A stretch of DNA of 64,000 bases from Pedobacter cryoconitis. GTDB lineage: Bacteria > Bacteroidota > Bacteroidia > Sphingobacteriales > Sphingobacteriaceae. How positions within the stretch are numbered: the stretch's first letter is position 1; each line of letters begins with the position of its first letter. Positions 17,901 to 24,465 of the stretch are shown in pieces. The DNA lies in assembly GCF_014200595.1 (NCBI RefSeq), contig NZ_JACHCG010000001.1, positions 1,116,001 to 1,180,000 of the forward strand, read 5' to 3'. The notes under the pieces are model-generated. The model saw only the letters and a program-made list of their open reading frames with translations, was not told where the DNA came from and did not search any database. A program made the position numbers and the translations under genes.

Positions 17901-19356
17901 CTGCTGGTTACCTGACGGCAATATCAGGTACATGGGGCGGATAGATGATCAGGTGAAAATCAGAGGTTACCGGATAGAACCGGGAGAAATAGAACGCGTA
18001 TTGCAACAGAGTGGTTTGGTTAGTCATGCAGTAGTGCTGGCTAAAACTGACAGTGCGGGAAATAAATACCTGGCAGGATATGTAGTTCCAAAAGATGAGT
18101 TTAACAAGGAGCAGTTTATCTCATTTTTGCAAGGCTGTTTACCAGCTTATATGGTACCTGCCATATGGGTCCCTTTAACAGAAATGCCACTTACTGTGAA
18201 CGGAAAGATCAATAGAAAGGCACTTCCTGAACCGGATACCCATAAATTAACAACCGCAGATTATGTTGGGCCGCGTTATACGCTGGAAAGGAAACTGGCA
18301 GGTATCTGGCAGGAACTGCTGGGACTTGAAAAGATAGGTGTTTATGATAACTTCTTCGAATTGGGGGGCCATTCTCTGATTACCGTACGGTTATTGGCGC
18401 AGATCAGAAAAATGGGGTATGCGATTCAATTGAATGCATTGATGGTCAATAAAACTATTGAAACACAGGCTGCATTGCTGAACGGGCTCTCTGCATTAAA
18501 AGATGGGGATTTTAATGAACATCTGATCTTATTAAGCAAGAGCGAAGGGACTCAGAACTTATTTATTCTGCCCGGCGGTGATGGTAATCCAGACTGGTAC
18601 GATCAGCTTGCAGGAGAAATTCATCAGGAAGGCCCGGTATATGGGCTTAAAATGATCGGTTTACTGGAAGGTGAAATTCCACTGGATACTGTGGAAGAAA
18701 TTGCCGCGCAAAATATCAGGTGGATCAAAGAGGTGCAACCAGAAGGGCCTTACCGTTTAGCAGGTCATTCTTTTGGCGGATATGTCTTATATGAAATGAT
18801 CCGTCAATTCGAAAATATGGACGAACAGGTAGAACAGGCAATTTTGCTGGATATACCAGTCAGAGCAAATATTTATCCGGTCCCTGTCGATTCACTGGTC
18901 AATGATGCGCTTATTTATCTCGAAGAAAACAAGTTTATCACACAACCTTATCCCGCCTGGATAGCGGAAATGAAAGCAGCTATTGAACAGTTGCCTGTCC
19001 ATGAGCGCCGCGCATTTATGCTGGACTATGTGAAAGCTCAATGTCTTGGAAAAGGTGTACTCACAGACCTTTTGGCAAGGATGGTTTACCTGATGATCTG
19101 TAATTCAACTATGGAATATTACATTTCGGGTAAGGTGAATGCTACGCTGACTGTAGTTCGCGCGCTTGAACAACAATGGGAACAGCTGGGCTTTGATGAG
19201 AACCTGGGGTGGGCACCGCATGCGGATGAAATCCAGCCAGTAGGGGCATCGGGCGATCACGTGACCATGCTGAAAAATGAAAATGCTAAAACATTGGCGG
19301 CTCACCTGAAACAATATCCGGTTCAGGCACAAATAACTAACCAAACGGAAGTCTGA
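11995..19356 (+). CDS. Non-ribosomal peptide synthetase, terminal (docking-C-A-PCP-C-A-PCP-TE)
   Basis: This 2,453-residue synthetase completes the assembly line. Residues 1 to about 58 resemble a TubC-type N-terminal docking domain (FIAELYSRHFSLNVQDGKL). The first condensation domain (HHILLDG, 213-219) opens with LSGLQEGMLFHGLYD, typical of D-amino-acid-accepting (DCL) domains, which fits the epimerase ending the preceding protein. The first A domain (TSGSTG at 687) has code DAFWLGGTFK, predicted Val, with carrier Ser1076. The second condensation domain is HHIACDG (1256-1262). The second A domain (TSGSTG at 1737) has code DLTKIGHIGK, predicted Asp, with carrier Ser2127. A type I thioesterase follows (GHSFGG, Ser2259) and should release the chain, probably by macrocyclisation. 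It is co-transcribed with the upstream synthetase (9 bp gap). A small hairpin, ACGGAAG/CTTCCGT, overlaps the stop codon. Confidence 0.96.
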   Translation: MEIKEFIAELYSRHFSLNVQDGKLTLRGDKNKLTNEQIAAIRSDTEVINYIKNNKQELIAYLEHADAPETRKRHEGISAIYRLSGLQEGMLFHGLYDGEVAAYMEQFTCDLSQVNTGLLQESWKLLLQRHTILRSSFDYESLGMPVQCVHEEVVLPFQVVDLRQHSPEIQQEEIALFIAEDLKKGIDFKKPPLMRISLLQTGEDTFFMVWTYHHILLDGWSMSVLMEELLAYYELLANGQEVKITEQDKYEDYIRYIESRGLGAQEEYWRTYMDGVESGSLLPFIQTPEGSTRGAGIFKEELLVLDQQIKEKADAYIKVAGLTLNTLIQGVWAFILHNYTGKTDVTYGVTVSGRPEELSNMETRVGMYINTLPLHTAVKHDTAIAEWLAAIQDGQIMSREYGYTALSTIQKWTGVTGDLFDSILVFENYPVGKSGSSGPGKLVVDNVVIKEHNNYPLSIIVAVTDEINILFMYNEEILGGVYVQQLKRHFEQVLSQIISLEKDKTGDLLLVEGDDKEQLLHHFNDTHAVYEQEDSIVSLFSKQVEQTPSAIGLVFLEGKLTYAKLDERSNQLANYLVEQGVTTGMLVPLCMDRSLEVMIAILAILKAGAAYMPIDPGYPEQRIRLMLSESSSPVVVTTSDYADLLETLGEGIEPVILDKLAYKLHQKPVTPTGIVLSEQDLAYVIYTSGSTGQPKGVKVTHGNVVSLVRGVNYVSLGTDDVLLSTGAPSFDATTFEYWGMLLNGGRLVLCEEQTLLDPVLLKNEIQEQQVTQMWFTAGWFNQLVETAIDVFETLSVILVGGEKLSAKHVRKLLEAYPAINIINGYGPTENTTFSLTYPIKPGFDNNIPIGFPLSNRTVYVLNEQQQLLPIGVVGEIYLGGAGLSAGYLNRPELTEEKFIPHPFPVKAGERLYRTGDLGKWLPDGSIAYEGRIDEQVKIRGFRIELGEIESVLQKCEGVSQAVVTVLTDEEGGKRLIGYIVPNGTYDQENIMEFLQQKLPDYMMPSLLVELESLPLTTNGKVNKKELPAPEGGSLAEQTYVAPRNETEQALVSIWQKILKIEQIGVYEDFFKLGGHSLLAIRLIGTIRDQMKLEVTVKAMFENTTIAALAEYLLVSGNKTLLPPITVLSRPEFIPLSFSQERLWFIDQLEGSVHYHMPSVLKLKGKLNQDALEHALQSIVRRHEVLRSAIKSTEGVPYQEIRSADQWKLAEIEIKDDLTATINALILHPFELSADYMLRAGLIKLQEEEHLLVITMHHIACDGWSINILVDELTANYQAALQNTKAQLPDLAIQYADYAIWQRTYLAGEVLKSQQDYWLAKLGDAASLELPLDYERPAIQSTRGALMSFHIDRSLTDQLNTFSQQQDVTLFITLLSSFYVLLSRYSRQNDITVGTPIAGRRQKESEALIGFFINTLALRCDLSAAPTFLELVKQVKTTSLEGYDNQDIPFEKIVEAVVKDRDRSKSPLFQVMLVLQNTPEEPELVLGDLTLSGEEVDHTSAKFDLNFMIGETAGGLDLTIVYCTDLFKEATVARMAKHYKQLLKAAVTDPSQAVKTMKLLSPQEENEIVHGFNERKTEYAQDKTIVDLFLEQVNNNPDAIAVEYEGKQLTYRELDRRTDELGRYLQTQGVKEESLVSVCINRSLEMIVSIIGILKAGGAYVPIDLAFPEERIRFILKDTGSRICITDGSLQDKITIHPDDPVTYLNIQEDWSAIVSEIPQKGPVNAGKPANLVYVIYTSGSTGNPKGVMITHANLVDYVYGLQQKCAVNTCGSFALVPAIATDLGNTILFGALAAGGTLHIIAEALTTDALSLYNYFETHSIDCLKIVPSHWKALCIDGKLLLPAKLLIFGGEALQDDIVKQLRLSETSCEVFNHYGPTETTIGKCMYQLDLQQDYTGVPIGNAFSDTTLYILDTEGGIVPVGAGGELCIGGRGVARGYLNLPELTTEKFVRNPYSEDADSRIYKTGDLACWLPDGNIRYMGRIDDQVKIRGYRIEPGEIERVLQQSGLVSHAVVLAKTDSAGNKYLAGYVVPKDEFNKEQFISFLQGCLPAYMVPAIWVPLTEMPLTVNGKINRKALPEPDTHKLTTADYVGPRYTLERKLAGIWQELLGLEKIGVYDNFFELGGHSLITVRLLAQIRKMGYAIQLNALMVNKTIETQAALLNGLSALKDGDFNEHLILLSKSEGTQNLFILPGGDGNPDWYDQLAGEIHQEGPVYGLKMIGLLEGEIPLDTVEEIAAQNIRWIKEVQPEGPYRLAGHSFGGYVLYEMIRQFENMDEQVEQAILLDIPVRANIYPVPVDSLVNDALIYLEENKFITQPYPAWIAEMKAAIEQLPVHERRAFMLDYVKAQCLGKGVLTDLLARMVYLMICNSTMEYYISGKVNATLTVVRALEQQWEQLGFDENLGWAPHADEIQPVGASGDHVTMLKNENAKTLAAHLKQYPVQAQITNQTEV

Positions 19357-19421
19357 CCGGCTTCCGTATAAAAAACTAATTATCTAACTATTAATTTATT
19401 AATTCTCTAATTTTTATTATT

Positions 19422-20705
19422 ATGTCTACACAAGTTTTTGAAACTCTTGAATCCAATGTACGCAGCTATTCCAGAAGTTTTCCCCAGGTATTTCAGAAAG
19501 CAAAAGGTTCTTTCTTATACGGATCAAACGGGGAAGAATATATTGATTTTCTGATGGGTGCTGGTGCGCTTAATTATGGTCATAACAATGATTATATTAA
19601 AGCACAGCTCCTGGAATATATGGCAGGAGATAATATTATGCAGGGGCTTGACATGTTTACTGTGGCCAAGAGTGACTTTATCACCACTTTTAACGAGCTG
19701 TTGTTAAAACCAAAAGGACTGGAATACAAGTTTCAATTTTGCGGGCCAACGGGTACCAATGCCATTGAAGCTGCACTTAAATTAGCCAGAAATTATACCA
19801 AACGTTCTAATGTAATTGCATTTATGGGCGCATATCATGGTTTGTCGCAGGGTAGTCTTGCATTGACCAGTAATCAATATCATCGTGATGTAGCTGGAGT
19901 CGGACTGCACAATGTTACTTTTCTTCCTTTCGAGAACTGTGGCCCTGAAGGTTTTGACAGTCTTGCTTATTTTGAAATGATCCTGGAAGATACCCACTCA
20001 GGAATTGAAAAACCAGCAGCTGTTATATTGGAAACAGTACAGGCAGAAGGCGGGATTCATGTAGCCTCTCCGGAATGGTTGTTTAAATTGAAAAAATTAT
20101 GCGAAAAACATAGCATCCTTTTTATCTGTGATGATATCCAGATTGGCTGTGGAAGATCTGGTGACTTTTTCTCTTTTGAAAGAGCACATATTGCACCAGA
20201 CATCGTAGTCCTATCAAAATCGTTGAGTGGTTATGGTTTGCCAATGGCTATTTTATTAATTAAGCCTGAACTTGATATCTGGCAGCCGGGTGAACACAAT
20301 GGAACTTTCCGTGGTTATCAGCTGGCATTTATTGGCGGAAGAGCTGCCCTTGAATTCCGGGAAAAAACTGGTCTGGAAGAAGCTGTAAAAGAAAAAGCCG
20401 CTTTTATCGAGAGCATTCTTCACGAAGAAATAGCAGCTGAGGATGAGCGTATCGCAATCAGAGGTCTTGGTATGATGTGGGGTATAGATTTATCTAAATT
20501 CAGTGATCCATTGCTGGCGAAGAAAATTGCAAAAGACTGTTTTGAAAAGCACAATTTAATCGTAGAATGTGTGGGCCGTCATGATAAGGTGATTAAAATG
20601 CTTCCGCCATTAACTATAGAAAAAGAAGTGCTGGAAAGAGCACTGGGAATCTTGCACGATACCATAAATTTACATGTTAACCAAAAAGTGGAAGTACTTT
20701 CTTAA
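19422..20705 (+). CDS. ectB: L-2,4-diaminobutyrate:2-oxoglutarate aminotransferase (EctB-like)
   Basis: This class-III PLP aminotransferase of 427 residues matches the EctB subgroup along its whole length: FETLESNVRSYSRSFP at the start, GAGALNYGHNN, GPTGTNAIEAALKLAR, DDIQIGCGRSG, LSKSLSGYGLPMA with the PLP lysine at 266, and PGEHNGTFRG. The family converts aspartate semialdehyde plus glutamate to 2,4-diaminobutyrate (Dab). In ectoine producers it is followed by ectA and ectC, but neither is next to it here. Instead it lies 65 bp downstream of two NRPS genes, one of which has a Dab-type specificity code. The inferred role is Dab supply for the peptide. The short AT-rich gap suggests it belongs to the same transcription unit, although its own promoter is possible. 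Confidence 0.93.
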   Translation: MSTQVFETLESNVRSYSRSFPQVFQKAKGSFLYGSNGEEYIDFLMGAGALNYGHNNDYIKAQLLEYMAGDNIMQGLDMFTVAKSDFITTFNELLLKPKGLEYKFQFCGPTGTNAIEAALKLARNYTKRSNVIAFMGAYHGLSQGSLALTSNQYHRDVAGVGLHNVTFLPFENCGPEGFDSLAYFEMILEDTHSGIEKPAAVILETVQAEGGIHVASPEWLFKLKKLCEKHSILFICDDIQIGCGRSGDFFSFERAHIAPDIVVLSKSLSGYGLPMAILLIKPELDIWQPGEHNGTFRGYQLAFIGGRAALEFREKTGLEEAVKEKAAFIESILHEEIAAEDERIAIRGLGMMWGIDLSKFSDPLLAKKIAKDCFEKHNLIVECVGRHDKVIKMLPPLTIEKEVLERALGILHDTINLHVNQKVEVLS

Positions 20706-20733
20706 CCATTTTTGGAGTTAATACCTTTTACCA

Positions 20734-20811
20734 ATGAAGAATAATGCCGCATTGCGGCAGAATATGTTTAAATTGCCGAAAATAGAAACGGGATGTCTAA
20801 TTCAAGACTGA
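20734..20811 (+). CDS. Possible 25-residue peptide
   Basis: A short frame starts at ATG and reads MKNNAALRQNMFKLPKIETG followed by CLIQD. It sits between the aminotransferase and the small basic protein gene in the same direction. Nothing beyond position and an open frame supports translation; it may be chance. Confidence 0.2.
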   Translation: MKNNAALRQNMFKLPKIETGCLIQD

Positions 20812-20831
20812 ACAAATAGTAAATTGAAATC

Positions 20832-20960
20832 ATGAGTAAAGCAGTAAAAACACAGGATAAAGTTGTAAAAGGTGGTGATGTAGTACGTATCCCACGTAAA
20901 TTGAAAAAACTAAACAAAAAGAATTTTGGTATTGTTTCTTTTGATGAAAAAGAAGCTTAA
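20832..20960 (+). CDS. Small basic protein, 42 residues, unknown function
   Basis: The frame starts MSKAVKTQDKVVKGG, contains a lysine-rich middle (PRKLKKLNKKNFG) and ends in SFDEKEA. It is strongly basic, with no signal peptide, membrane segment or cysteine. A clear intrinsic terminator begins a few bases after the stop, which supports a real gene closing the NRPS/EctB transcription unit. I do not recognise the family. It could be a small regulatory or ribosome-associated protein, or a gene unrelated to the peptide pathway. Confidence 0.55.
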   Translation: MSKAVKTQDKVVKGGDVVRIPRKLKKLNKKNFGIVSFDEKEA

Positions 20961-20966
20961 GAACTT

Positions 20967-21000
20967 TAAAGCCTCTCACTAAAATGAGGGGCTTTTTTTT
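20967..21000 (+). terminator. Rho-independent terminator after the NRPS/EctB unit
   Basis: An 8-bp stem (GCCTCTCA / TGAGGGGC, one G-U pair, flanked by AAA/TTT) is followed by a run of eight T. It closes the transcription unit that ends with the small basic protein gene. Confidence 0.85.
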
Positions 21001-21384
21001 TAACACTATAATTTAAGGGTACCCACATCTATCCTTCTTCTCCTTTCTCACGTTTCCGGACGCTGAACTGCTGCCTTATAAGCGCTATAAATCCCCAAAC
21101 CCTCCTTGATAACCTGCTGTTTCAAACGTTTGAATTGAACAGAAAACGCAGTTTCCTTTTGTTTTATTTTTTCTTCTAAATCATTCTTTGTCAAATATTT
21201 ATATTGCGTTAAAGTTCATATGCTTTGATAATTTATCAGCGTCTGGATAAGCCAAATATTTATTTACACTATAAACTTCCCTCTTGTATGAAGATCCCTT
21301 CACACAAATACAATTATGATTAAACGTTTTTTACCTGAAAAACCGATCGTCGTCCTGCAACCAACCAAACCAAATATTAATCAC
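21001..21384. other. Intergenic region before susC
   Basis: About 380 bp separate the terminator from the preferred SusC start. It holds a possible short minus-strand coding remnant (21048-21194), a 14-bp palindrome TTCAAACGTTTGAA (21121-21134) that falls inside that frame, and AT-rich sequence likely to carry the susC promoter. No convincing -33/-7 pair was identified. Confidence 0.5.
21048..21194 (-). pseudogene. Possible small protein or 3' remnant of a gene
   Basis: On the minus strand an open frame reads TKNDLEEKIKQKETAFSVQF and continues KRLKQQVIKEGLGIYSAYKA to end AVQRPET. Composition looks protein-like (amphipathic, charged, helix-forming), but the only start in range is TTG and there is no clear upstream signal. 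It may be the surviving C-terminus of a lost gene, or a real 48-residue protein. The family is not recognised. Confidence 0.3.
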
Positions 21385-24300
21385 ATGAAGAAAAAAATCA
21401 GCTTATTAACTGTGTTTCTATTCGCAGGTTTACTTGCCGCTACCGCTCAGGATATGCAGGTAAATGGAACTGTTAAAGATGCACAAGGAGAACCATTGCC
21501 AGGGGTTTCTGTCAAATTACAAGGCACAACAAAAGCCACCAGTACCACTGCCAAGGGTACTTTTACAATCTCAACTCCAGCTAACGGTACTTTGATTTTC
21601 AGGAGTATCGGCTTTATAACCAAAGAACAGGCCGTAAACAACCGTCAGCAAATTAATGTTACGCTCGAAGCTGACAATAACAATCTCGATGAGCTTGTAG
21701 TGGTAGGTTATGGTGCTGTTAAAAAAAGTGACCTTACCGGATCAGTTGCCTCGATCAGTTCTAAAGAGATCAAAGCTACCCCGGTCGCTTCTTTAACACA
21801 AGCCATTCAGGGTAGAGCTGCCGGAGTGCGGGTTTCACAATCCTCAAATGCTCCCGGTGGTGGAATGAACATCCGTATTCGTGGTGGTAACTCGATTCAA
21901 GGTGGTAATGAACCACTCTATGTAATTGATGGCTATCCACTTTACAACGAAAACGGGCCGGGAATTAATCCAAATGATGTGGAATCTATGGAGATTTTGA
22001 AAGATGCTTCAGCAGCAGCAATCTATGGCTCCAGGGGTGCAAATGGGGTAATTATTATCACGACAAAAAGAGGTAAAGAAGGGGCTAACCGTATCCAGTT
22101 CGAAAGCTATTATGGGGTTCAGACTATAAGGAAAAAACTGGATCTTCTGGACGCATCTCAGCTGGCAACACTGGTTAATGATGGAATCGCCAACGTGAAC
22201 GGGGATAATATCGGTAAACCTGGTTATCCTAAACCTTTAACTTATACCGATGCTCAAATCGCTGCGCTTGGTAAAGGAACCGACTGGCAGGATGAAATAT
22301 TCAGGTCAGCACCTATTCAAAATTATCAATTGACATTTTCTGGTGGAAACGACAAAACGCAGTATGCCGTAGCGGGGAATTATTTTAGCCAGGGAGGGAT
22401 TGTTGCTAACTCTGACTTTAACCGCGGATCTGTGCGTGTAAATCTGGATCAGCAGTTGTCCAGTAAATTTAAGTTCAGTAACAGCCTGACAGTAACCAAT
22501 AGCAAGAGCAATTCTGTAGCCACAGATGGAGATGGTGGTGGTAATGGCGGTGTGGTATATGGCGCGTTATTTTTCTCTCCAACTGTTCCTGTTTATGATG
22601 CACAGGGAGATTATAGTATGAACAACAGACCGGGCGGGCTTTTAATCAGTAACCCGCTGGCATTAGCCAAAGAACGTACCAATATAGAGCTGAAAACCAG
22701 ATTATTGGGTAATACTTCGCTGGAATACAAAATTGCTGAAGGCTTGACTTTAAAGACCATGTTTGGTGCAAATATGGCTTTCAATAAAACCAACTTTTAC
22801 CTGCCAAGAACAGTTTACTCTGGTCTGGCTACTAATGGGAGAGCAGAAATTACAACTTCAAGATACTTTGAGTGGCTGAATGAGAATACTTTAACTTATA
22901 AAAAGGTAATCTCTAAAATTCATAGTTTTAATTTCCTGGTCGGTTATACTTTCCAGAACGCTAATTATGAGGATGTAAAAGCAAGTGCACAGAATTTTGC
23001 CAGCGATATTCAGAAGTACAACAATATGGGGGCGGCCCAGCAAACCAATCCGAATACTTCTAATGCTTATGACTGGAGTTTACGCTCTTATTTAGGCCGT
23101 ATAAACTATGACCTGGACAGCAAATATCTTTTCACTTTATCAGGAAGGTATGATGGTTCTTCAAGGTTTGGAGATGGCAAAAAATACTCTTTTTTTCCAT
23201 CAGGATCTGCGGCATGGAGATTATCGAGCGAACCTTTTATGCGCAGGCTAACTGCGGTCAGTGATTTAAAATTCAGAGCGAGTTACGGTCTCACCGGTAA
23301 TCAGGAAATAGGTCAATACCAATCATTGGGAGCCTTGCAGACTGATGGTTATAATTTTGGAAATGTAATTGTTATCGGTTATGCACCAAATCGTATTGCC
23401 AATCCTAATCTGAAATGGGAGACTACCGCCCAGTTAAATTTCGGACTGGACCTGGGTTTGTTCAAAAACAGGATTACCATCACTACAGACTGGTATCAAA
23501 AGAAAACCAAAGATCTGTTATACAACGTTTCGCTGCCAATTACTTCGGGATTTTCTACTTCCTTGCAGAATATAGGAAAGGTTAAAAATGAAGGATTTGA
23601 ATTTGCTGTAAATACGGTGAACCTGAACGGTGCTTTTCAGTGGAACACGAACTTTAATATTTCCTTCAACAAGAACAAAATCCTTGACCTTGGGGCCGTT
23701 ACAGATGATATCCCATCGGGAGGGGCAAGTGGTCACTTACAATTAGGAAGTTCAGGAATATTACGTGTGGGGCAACCTATCGGTGTTTTTTACGGATTAG
23801 TTACGGACGGGATCTTTCAGAATGCGGCAGAAGTTGCAGCATCCGGACAAAAAAATGCGAAACCGGGAGAACGCAGATATAAAGACGTGAATGGTGATGG
23901 GGTAGTCAACTCTTCAGACCGTGTGATATTGGGACATGCACAGCCGGATTACACTTTCGGTTTTACCAATAATTTCTCTTATAAAGGATTTGACCTTTCC
24001 ATATTTATTCAGGGGGTACAAGGGAATAGCATTTTCAACTTAAACAGGTATGAGATGGAATCCATGACAGGAGTGAGTAACCAGTCTGTTTCTGTGCTTG
24101 ACCGATGGACTCCCTCAAATCCCAGCAATGATATGCCGCGTGCAAGCTCGGCAGGTTCTCCTTACCAGGTAACGAGCCACCAAATAGAAGACGGCTCTTA
24201 CATTCGTTTGAAGAATGTGCAGCTGGGCTATAATTTTAGTCCTGCGCTTTTGAAGAAGGTCAGGTTATCCAATGTTAAAATATATATCAGCGGACAGAAT

Positions 24301-24438
24301 CTTTTAACTAAAACCAAATATTCAGGTTATGATCCGGAAGTGAGCCGGTTTGGACAGGACAATTTAAGCCAGGGGACAGATTATGGAAGTTATCCGTCGT
24401 CAAAAATATTCCTGGCAGGTATTAATATCGGACTGTAA
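21385..24438 (+). CDS. SusC/RagA-family TonB-dependent outer-membrane transporter
   Basis: This outer-membrane beta-barrel imports a nutrient bound by its SusD partner, powered by TonB. I choose the ATG at 21385 because it gives a normal signal peptide (MKKKISLLTVFLFAGLLAAT, cleaved after AQ); an upstream in-frame ATG at 21316 would add 23 non-signal residues. The mature protein (about 1,000 residues, normal for the family) starts with a carboxypeptidase-D-regulatory-like domain (VNGTVKDAQGEPLPGVSVKL). Next come a TonB-box-like segment (DELVVVGYG), a plug (IRIRGGNSIQGGNEPLYVID, then YGSRGANGVIIITTKRG) and the barrel. The SusD gene follows after 27 bp. No glycosidase, ECF sigma or anti-sigma gene adjoins it, so the substrate is unknown; it need not be a glycan. 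Confidence 0.95.
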   Translation: MKKKISLLTVFLFAGLLAATAQDMQVNGTVKDAQGEPLPGVSVKLQGTTKATSTTAKGTFTISTPANGTLIFRSIGFITKEQAVNNRQQINVTLEADNNNLDELVVVGYGAVKKSDLTGSVASISSKEIKATPVASLTQAIQGRAAGVRVSQSSNAPGGGMNIRIRGGNSIQGGNEPLYVIDGYPLYNENGPGINPNDVESMEILKDASAAAIYGSRGANGVIIITTKRGKEGANRIQFESYYGVQTIRKKLDLLDASQLATLVNDGIANVNGDNIGKPGYPKPLTYTDAQIAALGKGTDWQDEIFRSAPIQNYQLTFSGGNDKTQYAVAGNYFSQGGIVANSDFNRGSVRVNLDQQLSSKFKFSNSLTVTNSKSNSVATDGDGGGNGGVVYGALFFSPTVPVYDAQGDYSMNNRPGGLLISNPLALAKERTNIELKTRLLGNTSLEYKIAEGLTLKTMFGANMAFNKTNFYLPRTVYSGLATNGRAEITTSRYFEWLNENTLTYKKVISKIHSFNFLVGYTFQNANYEDVKASAQNFASDIQKYNNMGAAQQTNPNTSNAYDWSLRSYLGRINYDLDSKYLFTLSGRYDGSSRFGDGKKYSFFPSGSAAWRLSSEPFMRRLTAVSDLKFRASYGLTGNQEIGQYQSLGALQTDGYNFGNVIVIGYAPNRIANPNLKWETTAQLNFGLDLGLFKNRITITTDWYQKKTKDLLYNVSLPITSGFSTSLQNIGKVKNEGFEFAVNTVNLNGAFQWNTNFNISFNKNKILDLGAVTDDIPSGGASGHLQLGSSGILRVGQPIGVFYGLVTDGIFQNAAEVAASGQKNAKPGERRYKDVNGDGVVNSSDRVILGHAQPDYTFGFTNNFSYKGFDLSIFIQGVQGNSIFNLNRYEMESMTGVSNQSVSVLDRWTPSNPSNDMPRASSAGSPYQVTSHQIEDGSYIRLKNVQLGYNFSPALLKKVRLSNVKIYISGQNLLTKTKYSGYDPEVSRFGQDNLSQGTDYGSYPSSKIFLAGINIGL

Positions 24439-24465
24439 AAATCAATAACCATTAAAAATAAGCAT

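Noticed and set aside
21121..21134. Palindrome TTCAAACGTTTGAA as an operator for susC
   Set aside because: It resembles LacI-type sites but lies within a protein-like minus-strand frame and about 250 bp from the susC start; no second copy supports it.
21316..21384. Upstream ATG for the SusC gene
   Set aside because: It adds 23 residues before a perfect signal peptide, which would hide the export signal.
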